From Siphonodentalium dalli (Eukaryota > Mollusca > Scaphopoda > Gadilida > Siphonodentaliidae): a DNA stretch of 64,000 nucleotides. The DNA is taken from the NCBI GenBank assembly GCA_032622095.1, contig CP136061.1:238254609-238318608 (forward strand). Reading direction: 5' to 3'. This document shows positions 1-10,879 of this stretch, piece after piece. How positions within the stretch are numbered: position 1 is the first letter of the stretch; each line of letters opens with the position of its first letter. The notes beneath the pieces were generated by a model. It saw nothing but the letters and a program-made list of their open reading frames with translations, did not search any database and was not told the DNA's origin. Both the position numbers and the translations under genes were made by a program.

Positions 1-560
1 AGCTTGTGTCCTGGTCCCTCCCCTGAGACCAGTCAAAAACTGCTAGTTAATTTAAGAAAACAATATTGTCATACATTTGGTCAACCTTGTCATTGGAATT
101 GTCATCATTGGAAATTTTCCAACCTAAGTGTTTGGTTTGATATTTCCAACTCTAGGCAGGCTTGAGGCTAGTCTAGATGCTAGGATTTTGCGATTTTCTT
201 GTTCAGATTTCAAAATTTGTGCACACCGGTGTGTCATTGTCCCTCCACGTCGCCAATACAAAACTGCTAATTAGTTTAACAAAACAATATTTTATTACAT
301 TTGGTCAAACTTGTGGACTGAAATGGTCATCAGTCAGTTGGAGAATTTTCCAACCTGAGGGGGAGTATGAGGTTTGAAATTTCCAAAACTAGGAAAGCTT
401 CAGTTGAGGCCAGTCCAGATGCTAGGATTTGCGATTTTCTTGTATAGTTTTCAAATTTTTCTCACACCAAGCCGAACAACCATGGTCAGCTCGGTGTGTC
501 CTGGTCTCTTGCCCATAGCCGTTTGCATTTGTCTGGAGTTAGACCACTAGATGTTAGGAT
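1..560 (+). repeat. Dispersed repeat family D, plus copy cut by the window edge
   Basis: Contains two to three imperfect subunits of about 240 bp, each with the words GATGCTAGGATTTTGCGATT and GTGTCCTGGTCCCTCC. The same words recur at 11.7-12.7 kb (plus) and at 26.8-28.1, 53.2-53.5 and 54.0-54.3 kb (minus). Around 470-503 there is a near-palindrome centred on CCATGG and bounded by CACACC/GGTGTG, seen in other copies too. No open frame is conserved between copies, so it looks non-coding. The element class is unknown to me. Confidence 0.8.
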
Positions 561-567
561 TTATGCA

Positions 568-630
568 TCCTGAAAAATGACCCATAATTTGGCTGTGGTT
601 AAGGAATCTATTATTTAGGACATTACTGTA
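568..630 (+). mobile_element. Half copy of a Tc1/mariner-like foldback MITE
   Basis: Matches the right half of the palindromic elements at 1,318-1,521 and 60,178-60,394, including GGCTGTGGTTAAGGAATC and the terminus CATTACTG followed by TA. Only one arm is present. Confidence 0.65.
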
Positions 631-927
631 CAGTAATGATCAGAAATTTGAATCGGGGAAATGAGTCTCTTCGATCTCACTTCCACAAATGGAATGTTTG
701 TATAAAAAATGTACCACAATTATTTTGTACCGATTTTTCCAGACAGATCAAACGCGATTGAAAAGGCTGCAAGCGCAGGGTTTCGGGACCAGCTTTTTAG
801 TATGCAGGCCCGAGACACAGGAATTTGACTGCGTGGCTCAACATCCCAGTTATTTGACAAACCTGAGTAAGTAAATTACAAGGATTCATAAATTCATATA
901 GTTCATATCAAACCTGGAAATACTATG

Positions 928-1290
928 TCTGTCATTTGCAGAATGAGGTCCCCATAGGGAGAATTTAGTGACGCAATCCCGCAGTGGGCTAGCATCACAA
1001 AATTCACCCTCATTCTGCTTAGGCCTCATCTTTTGGGAAGTATCTATAGTTTGAAATTAACATTGTTTTTAGTTACATTTCCCTTCTGATCATTTTCTAT
1101 ATCCCTAAATTTGCAGAAGATAAAATGCATAATCGAGGTGACTGATGGGTGAACATCACCAACTTCAACAGGGGAACTTCAATCTGATCGTATGTCTCTG
1201 ATAGCAGTTGAGGCCTATGCGGGCTAGATCTGTGGGCTAGCATCACTAAATTCACCATCTGAGAACGTCATTCTGCAAATGACAGACACA
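928..1290. repeat. Small foldback repeat with TTTGCAGAATGAGGTCCCC ends
   Basis: The left part (928-1,028) and right part (about 1,225-1,290) are inverted relatives. Both carry GCTAGCATCAC next to AATTCACC, and the segment ends with CATTCTGCAAATGACAG facing CTGTCATTTGCAGAATG. A compact copy lies at 62,490-62,600. No coding capacity is seen. Confidence 0.6.
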
Positions 1291-1317
1291 CTATTTCAAG
1301 GATTTGTTCATATACTC

Positions 1318-1521
1318 AACTCCTTAACCACGGCAGAATTATGGGTAATTTTTCAGGATTTATTCGGAAATATGGCTTGTTGCCATTCATCGGAAAACTC
1401 TCACTGACTCTCAGTGAGAGCTTTCCGATGAATGACAACAAGCCATATTTCCGAATAAATCCTGAAATGTTACCCATAATTTTGCTGTGGTTAAGGAGTC
1501 GATTATTTAAGCATTACTGTA
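1318..1521. mobile_element. Foldback MITE, Tc1/mariner-like termini (copy 1)
   Basis: A near-perfect palindrome of about 200 bp. Arms of about 95 bp read into a short centre (CTGACTCTCAGTGAG). The right end is GCATTACTG next to TA; the left end is truncated. The full copy at 60,178-60,394 begins TA-CAGTAATG. CAGT termini with TA target sites are typical of Tc1/mariner non-autonomous elements, so that assignment is by analogy. The short open frame across it is only a product of the palindrome. Confidence 0.75.
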
Positions 1522-1605
1522 GTATACTTTGATAGCGTATGTCCAGATGTTGAGCATATATTCTATTGATAAGAATGCATCTGCTTTATTAATCAGTATC
1601 TGGCA

Positions 1606-2038
1606 TTAACCCTTTACCCAACAGAACGGCCCTGTGCCAATGCATTCTCTTATATATGCGAGTCGACCATAGGTCGCCTCGCATATATAAGAGAATGCAT
1701 TGGCTTAACACATATTAAAAATGATAAAATTGTCAAAGAATGTAGACAAATATTATAAATGTAAGATTTTTTTTTAAATTGTTAAAGAATGTAAGACAAA
1801 ATGGTAAAAAGTGTTAAAAAAAAAGATTTTTTTAGGCCAATGCATTCTCTTATATATGCGAGGCGACCTATGGTCGACTCGCATATATAAGAGAATGCAT
1901 TGGCACAGGGTATAACTGTAACCATCACATTGTGGTCAATAAGCCGGTTCCAATGATATCCATATTTGTATGGTTTTATTGAGACAGACCGAAGATATAT
2001 TTGGCCGGTTTTGGCCGTTTTGTTGGGTAAAGGGTTAA
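1606..2038. mobile_element. TTAA-flanked foldback element, family T1 (copy A)
   Basis: It begins TTAACCCTTTACCCAACA and ends with the inverse TGTTGGGTAAAGGGTTAA. Inside are two hairpins of 69 bp (1,636-1,704 and 1,836-1,904), each starting GCCAATGCATTCTCTTATAT. The second is the reverse complement of the first, so the element is symmetrical at large scale. A second copy is at 34,777-35,176. TTAA targets are characteristic of piggyBac-type transposition (known biology); no transposase is present, so the mobilising family is inferred. Confidence 0.8.
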
Positions 2039-2058
2039 TCCATCGAGTGTCTGAATAC

Positions 2059-2182
2059 CTGGTCTCTTTGTTGCAGTTCCTTCGTCCATACAATATGATT
2101 CCTCCAGCAACTATAAGCACCACAACAACTGCAGCAATAATCACTACAATGGCTTCCCAGGAGATCGAGGTTGGTGGGTCCA
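2059..2182 (-). CDS. Probable exon encoding a transmembrane helix of a single-pass membrane protein
   Basis: Read on the minus strand from 2,182 to 2,059. It is preceded by a T-rich tract ending TATATTGCTTTTAG (acceptor) and followed by GTATTCAG (donor). The 124 bp hold 40 full codons plus two split codons. The peptide starts DPPTSISWEA, continues as about 22 hydrophobic residues rich in V, I and A with a GG pair, then YGRRNCNKET. That is the usual layout of a juxtamembrane stretch, TM helix and positively charged cytosolic stop-transfer. Incoming intron phase 1, outgoing phase 2. I see no neighbouring exons, so the gene cannot be named. The T1 element at 1,606-2,038 would lie in the downstream intron, 20 bp from the exon end. 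It could be a pseudo-exon. Confidence 0.5.
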
Positions 2183-2239
2183 CTAAAAGCAATATATAAC
2201 AACAATTTGAAAAGGTGTTCACCCACCGAGATAGCACAC

Positions 2240-2490
2240 CTACGTTGGGCCAATGACATTTCTTTCATTGGGCCAATGTTGGAATCCAACGTTGGGCCAA
2301 CTATGGCCGTTGCAGCTGGCCCGATGTCGGATCCCGTCGTCGACTCGAATGTGGTTTGACATCGAGCCGACGTGGGTGCATCGTCGGGCACCCGACATTG
2401 AAATGACGTCGAACCAACTGTGAATTCCACTAATAATACGAAGTTGGGGCAACGTTGGGCCAACGTTGTGTTTGGGCGTTGACAGGGACG
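2240..2490. repeat. GTTGGGCCAA-rich degenerate minisatellite
   Basis: Imperfect repetition of words such as CGTTGGGCCAACGTTG, which is itself nearly palindromic, mixed with diverged units (GTCGGATCCCGTCG, GACATCGAGCCGACG). More GC-rich than its surroundings. The open frames crossing it follow the repeat and are unlikely to be coding. Confidence 0.65.
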
Positions 2491-2519
2491 GATCGAGGCT
2501 CCATTCGTAGGGACGATTC

Positions 2520-3094
2520 CTTTCACATTACGGCGTCCTTATAAAATTAACATCCAACCAATAAATTTAAAGTCCCACATAATGATTACAACTTCAAAGT
2601 ATTATAATTGGAAATAACATTCAAATTCACAAATATAAAACCAGAAGAAAATGAAACATATATAGAAAAAAATGTATGCCGATTTAAATAAAGACAAAAT
2701 GACATGTCATTAGTTATTGATTTTAAGAATCTTGACCATCCACTCACTCTAAAGAAAAATATTTTTTATTGGTCTCCTGAATAAAGTTATCTAAAGTGCT
2801 ACATATTTTTGCTTATATATTCCTTTACAATACAAAATAAATGTGTTTATTTCAGCTTAATTTGCGATTTTGTGCTCCCGAAAATGTTGGGAACAAAATA
2901 TTCAAACATTATGTGGCTTTAAGTTTTGTTCAGGTTACATCTTCGAACATCATTATTCTGGAGGATTGTGTTAAATGACATTTTATTTTATTGAGGATGC
3001 CAACAAGATAGAGTTATCATTCTTGGTACGCTGCGAACGTTTCGCAAGATGTTTGTCCTGCTTGCCCCGATATTATATGAGAACATATTCTTAT
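2520..3094. other. AT-rich stretch, nothing recognised
   Basis: No open frame of useful length, no strong inverted repeat and no match that I can see elsewhere in the window. Confidence 0.6.
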
Positions 3095-3745
3095 TATACT
3101 TCCATATTTTAATATGGAAGTATATTGTTATTCAATTTTTTATTTTTTTCCAATATTATTTATTATACTAAGCAATTTTATAACCCTTATGTCTCAGGAA
3201 GTATGAGAGATAGAGCGCTGGATTTTGGTATGTTTATAGCCCTATGATAGTTGTAGGTACTCGGACTATATAGGATTTTGTCCTAACTTGCTTTGCACAG
3301 TTATCTCCCTTTATGTGTAAAACTGGGGGTTGCAGTATCTCGGAAAGTATGAATAGCAGCAACTTGAAATTTGGACCATATGTACAACTCAGTATGCCCT
3401 ATTGGGTCCATGCATTATAATTTATGTCCGAGCTTTCCCTACAGAGTTGTCGCCCATGATTCGCAAAATTCCATTTATTTCATATCCTGTGTCCGCCTAT
3501 AACATTCAAGGTAGCCAGATATGAGGGCTTCTATGCAGTTACTTGTTAGCAACTTGCTATGAAAATAAGTTTTGAACAGGAACGGACTTATATTTTTGGG
3601 GTTAGGGTGGGGGCAAAATTTTCGATTTTTTTTCCGATGATTTCAACTATTTTTACTGTCGAGTATCAATAGGACGTACTAATGATCCTCCTGAAAAGAT
3701 TTTGGAAATCGATTGAGAAATGACCAAGTTATAACACATCGAAAA
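3095..3745 (+). repeat. 650-bp direct repeat, copy 1
   Basis: Begins with a near-perfect palindrome (TATACTTCCATATT then its inverse) and continues to TAACACATCGAAAA. Copy 2 lies 1,392 bp downstream at 4,487-5,141 and is almost identical by eye; differences include single bases and G-run length. It has no long open frame. Confidence 0.85.
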
Positions 3746-4486
3746 TGGACTAATAAAGTCCGTGTGTAGAAAGTGCTTGTGTCCAGATCTTCTCATAGAC
3801 AACGCACGATAACTGGATTTGGTTTATGTGAGCGTGTTATCCATAGAAAGAAGACGAAATGGTGCAATTTTGACCAAGATCCAAAAACATTGGTCCGTAT
3901 TAGGGAGGGGGGGGGGGGGGGGCAAAAATTGTCATATTTTTTTTGTCTCCGATTTTAACGAAAATTTTTGTGAAGTAACTATAAGATGTACAGAGTGTCA
4001 CTATGAGTGAATTTTGTGAATCGGTTGAAAAATGTAGAAATTGTGGTCCCTTCATTTTTTTCAAGTTTACAGAAGATGCACTATGAATTTTAATTCCTTC
4101 AACCAATCGTCACGTGTTTGGTGTCATTCGATGGGGAATTTTCAGTACTTCTAAACGATTACCTACTTGCCATAATATGTCGATAGAGGCGAGAGATATA
4201 CGACAAGTATGAACTGAACAACATACATATTGGCATACATAGTAAAATATCGGCGCAATACCTCACCAAAACCCTGGAAAATATTATAGGGGCATCAAAT
4301 ACGAACACAATGACGCAAATATTAGCTCGATATCTCCAAAATTGGCCGATTTATGGCAACTTTTCTACCCGCGTCACCAAATTTCGAGACATGGGTGGGG
4401 GTCACACCAGAACATTCCAACTGAACACAGAAGTATCAATAAACCATACAATCGACATTCCAATCAATTCCGCGCGATTCCCTTTT
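3746..4486 (+). repeat. Diverged relative between the two direct repeats
   Basis: The segment repeats the theme of the repeat ends: a G-run followed by GGCAAAAATT, then T-rich sequence and a GAATCGGTTGAAAAATG-like phrase (compare GAAATCGATTGAGAAATGAC near 3,710). This suggests an older tandem of about 0.7 kb in which the outer units were recently homogenised. A G-run of about 17 is at 3,906-3,922. Confidence 0.45.
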
Positions 4487-5141
4487 TATACTTCCATATT
4501 TTAATATGGAAGTATATTGTTATTCAATTTTTTATTTTTTTCCAATATTATTTATTATACTAAGCAATTTTATAACCCTTATGTCTCGGGAAGTATGAGA
4601 GATAGAGCGCTGGATTTTGGTATGTTTATAGCCCTATGATAGTTGTAGGTACTCGGACTATATAGGATTTTGTCCTAACTTGCTTTGCACAGTTATCTCC
4701 CTTTATGTGTAAAACTGGGGGGTTGCAGTATCTCGGAAAGTATGAATAGCAGCAACTTGAAATTTGGACCATAGGTACAACTCAGTATGCCCTATTGGGT
4801 CCATGCATTATAATTTATGTCCGAGCTTTCCCTACAGAGTTGTCGCCCATGATTCGAAAAATTCGATTTATTTCATATCCTGTGTCCGCCTATAACATTC
4901 AAGGTAGCCAGACATGAGGGCTTCTATGCAGTTACTTGTAAGCAACTTGCTATGAAAATAAGTTTTGAACAGGAACGGACTTATATTTTTGGGGTTTGGG
5001 TGGGGGCAAAATTTTCGATTTTTTTTTTTCGATGATTTCAACTACTTTTACTGTCGTGTATCTATAGGACGTACTAATGATCCTCCTGAAAGAATTTTGG
5101 AAATCGGTTGAGAAATGACCAAGTTATAACACATCGAAAAT
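4487..5141 (+). repeat. 650-bp direct repeat, copy 2
   Basis: Partner of 3,095-3,745 at a constant offset of 1,392 bp before small indels. It starts with the same palindromic TATACTTCCATATT sequence. The pair could be a tandem duplication or flanking direct repeats. The 741-bp interior has no pol or gag reading frame, so an LTR retrotransposon is not supported. Confidence 0.85.
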
Positions 5142-5449
5142 TAAATAATTTGGCTAATGAAGGAGCATGGGAGAGGATGAAGCATAACCGGGGAGGCGAC
5201 GAAACCATGCTGGGTAATGATACCAGGTCGGGGTGGTGAGACCAGGCCGAGGGTGGTGAGACCAGGCTGACCTGTGGCGGGTGTAAACGGCAGATTTAGC
5301 AAAAAAAAACAAAAAACAAACAAACAAAAACAAGTCCAGCGGTATAATATTTTTGTTGCATATTCCGAATGGGGAGAGTGGTGCGGACCGAATTTTATCG
5401 CTGGCAAGTTTTTTGTCCCAATCGTTACCGGTCTACGGCATGTACAAGA

Positions 5450-6520
5450 AAATTACCTATTTTTGGCGCCAAATCCAAACGGGCTAATTGGTGAGCAAGG
5501 TTAATGCAGGAGCAGGTACTGCGGTATCGCGTAGGTAGGCCCCCAAAGTTTGATAGCTCTGCGGCTATAATAGCAAACTGTCAAACAGCGAGTGAGCTTC
5601 CGGTCGGTTCAGACTTTTTGCAAATTTCAACGAAAATCAAAGGGGGAAAAATTGTTTAAAAATCAAACATCGAGACAAAAAAAATTGAATAGTGGATATG
5701 ATAGATAGTACCCAAACGCAACTTATCGATGTCTGCTTAATTTGCGCTAAGGTTCCAGGTTTACTAGTGGCGAGGCTTTATAATGTTAACAAGTATATTT
5801 AAGTGCTGTATCACTAAGCTATTTTTCTCGCCAAATCCGACCGGGTTAATGACGGAGCAATGTAATGCAGGAGCCTGTACGTTGATATATTTTTGGTAAC
5901 ATCCCAAAGTTTGACCGCTCTACTTACAAAGCAAACCGACCAACGGAAAGCTCGTGTTCAGGTGGGTACATATTGGCAATTTCCAACAAATACCAAAAGT
6001 TCAAAAATTCTTGAAAAAAATTAAATATGGAGATAAATTTTGCTGTCGAGTGGATGTGATAGGGGATATCAACGCCCAACACTGGTGCGATTGCTTAAGT
6101 TTCAGAACAAAGGATCCACTCGTGGCGACGATATATAGCGTAATGCGTACTACATGCATAGGAACACAGCCTATATCGATATATGGCAAAAGTCGAAATT
6201 CAAGCAGGCTAATGAAGGAGTGAGTCAAATGCGTGAGCATGTGCCTCAGTATACCATATATACATCCTGGAAGTTTGACTGTGGTATAAAAGCAATCCGT
6301 CTAACGGAGAACGCGCATCGGTTGGTCGAGGCTTTTGGCAACTTCAAGTAAATCTTGCAAAGAAATACATGAAGAAATCGAGATAAAGCAAATTGGATGT
6401 GGTCGGTACTATCCACGTGCAAATTCGATGATTTTTTTTACTTTTCAAATTAATGCGCAATGAGTTAATCAGGATTAAGTGACCGATAGATATTACATGT
6501 ATTCACTTATCATGTAGAAA
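5450..6520 (+). repeat. Degenerate tandem repeat, period about 360 bp, three units
   Basis: Related phrases recur at about 5,470, 5,833 and 6,191: AAATCC or AAATTC, a GGGCTAAT-like word, then GAGCAA..TAATGCAGGAGC..GTAC. Each is followed about 60 bp later by CCCAAAGTTTGA or GGAAGTTTGAC, and later by a GAGATAAA or GAGACAAA word near TGGATATGATA. Units are strongly diverged, so this is an old array. Confidence 0.55.
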
Positions 6521-6889
6521 AATACTCCCGGATGACTGTACACACATAGGAAAATTAATGTGAAGGGTTAACAATATGATTATCTCTTTAAATAACAAGT
6601 TTTGAAATAGTTTTGTGGGTACAAAAAAATAATAAATATGAATTGAAGACCCATGTCCAGTAAGACTTCTATCAGCTAATGTTGAATTTTTTCGAATATT
6701 TTATTATGAAATGAGATGTTTAATTGGGACAAGTTCTTTGATTTATTTTTAGAACAGCCCTGGTCACTAGTAACAGTAACCACTATTGTTCGTTAGCTAA
6801 ACAACCACACATTATTAGACCAGAAGATATTCGAAATGAAATCAATAATAAACAATAGAATCATTTCCGGACAGAATTCTTGACTCATA
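6521..6889. other. No feature recognised
   Basis: AT-rich, with stops in all frames at short distance and no repeat partner noticed. Confidence 0.5.
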
Positions 6890-7345
6890 TTTAATATTTT
6901 ATACCCTGATAACTATATAATACATTAAGAATAGGGTTATAGATATGTGTAGATCAGGGTTAGGCTTAATGTTAACGTTATGGTCAGGATATGGTTTATA
7001 AATTGGGTTAGAATTGTGGATATTGTTAATGATAAAATTGTGACGGTGTCAGTTATGCAAAGGATTTGGTTGTGGGTACGCTTGTATGTATGACTAAACT
7101 CATTGAAAGAGTTATGGTAATGGTCCAAGGTACGGCTATGGATATGGTTTGCATGAGGGCAATGTATTTGGTAAGGGTATTTTATTGGGTTAGAGTTAAG
7201 TGCTGTGGATAGGGCTGTAGAAATGGTTATGATTATGGATTGGCTACCAATATTAGGGTTATGGAGTGGTTTATGTGTAAGGATTGGATAGGGTTGGGTA
7301 GATGATTAAATTATGGATGGTGATCGGAGATGGGGAATTTATATG
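6890..7345 (+). repeat. Low-complexity GGTTATGG/ATATGG-rich tract
   Basis: Very low C on this strand, with irregular repetition of GGTTATGGATATGG, GGGTTAG and GGTATGG words. A degenerate short-period minisatellite, not coding. Confidence 0.65.
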
Positions 7346-7553
7346 GAAGTATCAAATTCTGCAGGCCAGAATAACCCTCTAGTTGAAATCGATATTAATT
7401 GACAGAAATATTTACGGACAGGTGTTATCCATTCATATCTCTATTATCTTATACACCCGAATATATATAGAAATTTCTATAGGATGAGATATATATACAC
7501 TATCCTTAATATCTTATACTCTAACACTTCAGTAAAATACAGCATATCTTGAC

Positions 7554-7968
7554 TTAAAGGCCCACTTAATTTTCGAGTCACCGATTATTTTGTATAGTGC
7601 CTTGATATACGGTTTTAATAACAATCTATGCCATAACATATGATTAAAATACTATAATTCATCACCATTTGGAATGTCTGTGTATCGTAAGGTGCACATA
7701 TCGTAATAGAAAATAATACAATAATCACCCCCCCCCCCTTGGCTCCCAGAATGCAACATAATTCAAACTAAAGATGTATTTTCAATGGGACGGGAATAAC
7801 TCTATATCTAAATATATACAGTTATTCCCCTTGCATTGAAAATAATTGACTTTGCACAGTTTATTACATCGAATAAGTTGAAAATACAATGTTTTGGAGC
7901 TTACTCTTTCAACTGGTATATAATATGGCATATATTTTACATAATGTGAATTGGGGGTTCGAAAATTT
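7554..7968. mobile_element. TTAA foldback element, family T3 (right end damaged)
   Basis: The left end is TTAAAGGCCCACTTAATTTT. The right part at 7,958-7,968 still shows TTCGAAAATT, but the expected AAGTGGGCCTTTAA is gone. The interior shares GTATATAATATGG and CAATGTTTTG words with the full copy at 39,013-39,461. Confidence 0.65.
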
Positions 7969-8081
7969 TGGCACGCGATTTGCGTATAATATTTCAAATA
8001 AATTTTCAAATTCAGGTAATATAATATACCCATAGTATGTAAAAATGTGCCTAGTTTGATATGCGTTCGTGTCGAACCAAT

Positions 8082-8168
8082 GGCGGGAGATTGTGGCTGG
8101 GTAGGCGGGAGATTGTGGCTGGGTAGGCGGGAGATTGTGGCTGGGTAGGCGGGAGATTGTGGCTGGGT
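8082..8168 (+). repeat. 22-bp tandem repeat, four copies
   Basis: Four nearly perfect copies of GCGGGAGATTGTGGCTGGGT followed by AG. It lies between two T3 family fragments. Confidence 0.9.
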
Positions 8169-8186
8169 ATTGGCTTTCGTCAGCCT

Positions 8187-8407
8187 TTAAAGGCCCACTT
8201 AATTTTCGAAACCCCAGATTATTTTATATAAAATATATGCCATATTATATACCATTTGAAAGAGGAAGCTCCAAAACATTGTATTATTAACTTATCCGGT
8301 GTAATAAACTGTGGACATGTTGTTTTTGTTGAGTTGCCAACGCGTTTTGCCATCAAGATTGAAGTAAAAATCAGTATTATTTTCAATGCAGGGGAATAAC
8401 TCTATAT
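8187..8407 (+). mobile_element. TTAA foldback family T3, half copy
   Basis: Starts with TTAAAGGCCCACTTAATTTT and follows the T3 interior through a CTTATCCGGTGTAATAAACTG-like region to GGGGAATAACTCTATAT, then stops matching. Only one arm is present. Confidence 0.6.
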
Positions 8408-8861
8408 AATCCGAGAGCCTGATGGGTTCTATTTGCACAATCGCGTACGGTTTGATGCCCCAGATTTGTTCCACCCCAGGAACGTTTAAAGAAATCAGAT
8501 TTCTTAAGTTCCGCATTCCTGGCGTTTAGGGGCCAGAGACCCCCCCCCCCCCCCCCCCAACCCAAAAAATTACTTCTATTTGCACTTTTGAGTACAAAGC
8601 TGATTTTTATATTAGTAGTTCTCCAGCAATCACTGACCAATAATACACAATTTCCATCAATGCATCACATTATTATAATCAATAAATTTGAAAAATGATC
8701 AAGGAAATATGGGTTGATACAAAAATCGGACTTGGCACTGAAAGGGTTAAGTCTCCCTCATCACTTTCTCTTGATTTGTTATGTTTGGAGTCCCCCGTGG
8801 ATTTCGATTACCTAACCCGTATTTAAATTCAAGCAGAACCATGCATTTTTCGCCCAGGTTT
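8408..8861. other. Unassigned stretch with a C-run and a piggyBac-like end motif
   Basis: Holds a C-run of about 19 at 8,540-8,558. At about 8,735-8,755 GGCACTGAAAGGGTTAA reads on the minus strand as TTAACCCTTTCAGTGCC. That resembles TTAA-type transposon ends, but no partner end was found. Confidence 0.35.
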
Positions 8862-9117
8862 TGAATTCGCGCAGTACTATTTTTCGCCAAGTTTTGAACC
8901 GGTGCATTTTGTATTCGCGTATACCTATATATAGCTGCGCGAATTCAAAACTGACAAACATATTTTCGCCAATATCTTGGATCTCATGTCAGTTTTAGTT
9001 CTTAGTAATTCCCGGTGATACATGTCTGTATTCATGCAACACAATCTCGATTTTTCACTCAGTTTTAAATTCGCGCACCGGTGTGTGCGCGAAAAATAGT
9101 ACTGCGCGAATTTAAAT
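8862..9117. repeat. Inverted repeat with GCGCGAATT arms
   Basis: GAATTCGCGCAGTACTATTT near 8,865 faces AAATAGTACTGCGCGAATTT near 9,095. Additional GCGCGAATTCAAAACTGA words near 8,938 recur at about 30,985. Probably a decayed foldback element. Confidence 0.6.
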
Positions 9118-9582
9118 AATAAGCTATCGTGCTGATTCGTGCAGACAGTGTAATTGGTCCGCACCTGTGCCCATTTATTTTAGTATTGGAGGAGAGGGGC
9201 TGCGTGTGGCATATGGTCGTTTACTATAAGTGTCAGGTGACCTGCAACATCCTGCGTATAGACCGTGTCTGTACTTTCTACGACTGACGTTGCATGACGA
9301 TTGATCGGCTTCTTCTAAAACCAATCATTAGTTATGTGCTTTCGATTAAATCGTTGTGATATAGTTAGATGACCATACCATATTACACATTATAATCGAT
9401 AAATATGTTGAAGCATATTCTATATATGACTGACGCGGGCATAGTTTACCTACAATAAAAGTATACAATTATATATGTATGAGCGTCCTGTAAAAGCCAA
9501 CTTTGGTCACTAGGACGTAACAACTACAGATACAGAGCGCATATATAAATATGGAGGTCGCTGGTCACTCAGTAATCGCTTG
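9118..9582. other. No feature recognised
   Basis: No open frame or repeat partner that I can support in this interval. Confidence 0.45.
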
Positions 9583-9599
9583 ACTATACGGCCAAAAAA

Positions 9600-9868
9600 G
9601 TTTAAGTAGCGTTTTTCCGAAGACCCATAACTCCGAAGGTCCGATTCTCCGAAGGTCAGATTCTCCGACGCCCCGATTCTCAGAAAGCCCATAACTCCGA
9701 AGTCCCGATTCTCCGAAATCCCATAACTCCGAAGACCCATAACTGCGAAAGCCCATAACTCCGAAGGCTTATATAACTCCGAACGCCCATAACTCCGAAG
9801 GTCTATAACTCCGAAGGGCCGATTCTCCGAAGGTCCGATTCTCCGAAGGTCCGATTCTCCGAAGATCA
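9600..9868 (-). repeat. 16-bp tandem array, inverted arm 1
   Basis: On the minus strand it alternates two half-units of about 16 bp, CTTCGGAGAATCGGAC and CTTCGGAGTTATGGGC. About 16 half-units are visible. The same array occurs in the opposite orientation at 10,574-10,868, and a shorter piece is at 62,197-62,331. Open frames through it are repeat-driven. Confidence 0.85.
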
Positions 9869-9898
9869 TGTTTTATCGCTTATTAAATAGTGTACAGT

Positions 9899-10187
9899 CC
9901 AGTGGCGGGGTCAATGGGGCCCTAGGGAAGACCGCCCCCAAAAAACATGTCAAATGTCATGTAAACGTCAGGAAATCCCTCCTATGCATTCAAATATTCA
10001 CAGTGTTCCTGCCCAGGGGAGCCCCCGGACCAACGATTGGGGGCGACCCCTCCCATGTATGCGCTCCCCAAATCAGGCCTTCGTGATATGCTTTCGGCAT
10101 ATCATATGCATGATATATCCCCCACATATTCCCCACATATGCTAATTAATGTGCACCCCTAAATGGGAACCCTGGCTCCGCCACTGG
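9899..10187. mobile_element. MITE with CAGTGGCG...CGCCACTG termini, copy 1
   Basis: Begins CAGTGGCGGGGTCAATGG and ends CCTGGCTCCGCCACTG. About 290 bp with no coding capacity. The terminal CAGTGGCG motif is a common end of small DNA transposons. It sits directly inside the inverted flank GTGTACAGTC. Confidence 0.6.
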
Positions 10188-10336
10188 TGTGCACCGGGTA
10201 TATTATAACGAAACGCTGCAAGAATATCAGAGTAGCCTAACATGCACAGGGGCGACAAGTTCTTCCCCGTTCACCCCTGTACATTTTACTCTGGCATCTC
10301 ATGGGCCAACGTAACGTTATAGTATCTGGTGTGTAG

Positions 10337-10530
10337 TCAGTGGCGGGCCAGGATTCCCATTTAGGTGGGGGCAGTAGGAAAAGTTTGAATATTTTGATGC
10401 CCCATGAACGATTTCCGGGCGTTTACATGACATTGGACATGTTTTGGTAGGGGCCCATATTGATTGAAATAGCAAGTAGAGGTTTAATGGGGGCAGTGGG
10501 AATTTTGGGACCCCTTGGCTTCGCCACTGG
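10337..10530. mobile_element. MITE with CAGTGGCG...CGCCACTG termini, copy 2
   Basis: Starts CAGTGGCGGGCCAGGATT and ends CTTGGCTTCGCCACTG, followed by GACTGTACAC, which mirrors the GTGTACAGTC outside copy 1. Internal words (GACATGTTTT, CCGGGCGTTTACATGAC) are inverse relatives of copy 1. Confidence 0.6.
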
Positions 10531-10573
10531 ACTGTACACTATTTAGTAAACGATAATACCCCGATAAAACAAA

Positions 10574-10868
10574 ATCTTCGGAGAATCGGACCTTCGGAGT
10601 TATGGGCCGTCGGAGAATCGGGCCTTCGGAGTTATAGGTCTTCGGAGAATCGGCCCTTCGGAGTTATAGGTCTTCGGAGTTATAGGTCTTCGGAGAATCG
10701 GCCCTTCGGAGTTATGGGCTATCGGAGAATCGGAGTTATGGGCCGTCGGAGAATCGGGTCTTCGGAGTTATGGGCCGTCGGAGAATCGGGTCTTCGGAGT
10801 TGTGGGCCGTCGGAGAATCGGTTCTTCGGAGTTGTGGGCCTTCGTAGTAATAGGTCTTCGGAAAACCG
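10574..10868 (+). repeat. 16-bp tandem array, inverted arm 2
   Basis: About 18 half-units alternating CTTCGGAGAATCGG and CTTCGGAGTTATGGGC types, facing the array at 9,600-9,868. The outer flanks of both arms also correspond (TTTTTCCGAAGACC versus GGTCTTCGGAAAA). The whole 9.58-10.88 kb block is therefore one large inverted repeat with two MITEs in its centre. Confidence 0.85.
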
Positions 10869-10879
10869 GTCTGACACCG

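Noticed and set aside
3095-5141. LTR retrotransposon (650-bp direct repeats flanking 741 bp)
   Set aside because: The interior has no gag or pol frame, no primer-binding site or polypurine tract was seen, and the interior is itself a diverged relative of the repeats.
9510-9869. 119-codon minus frame over 9.5-9.87 kb
   Set aside because: It translates the 16-bp tandem array (SYG/SEN repeats) and has no independent support.
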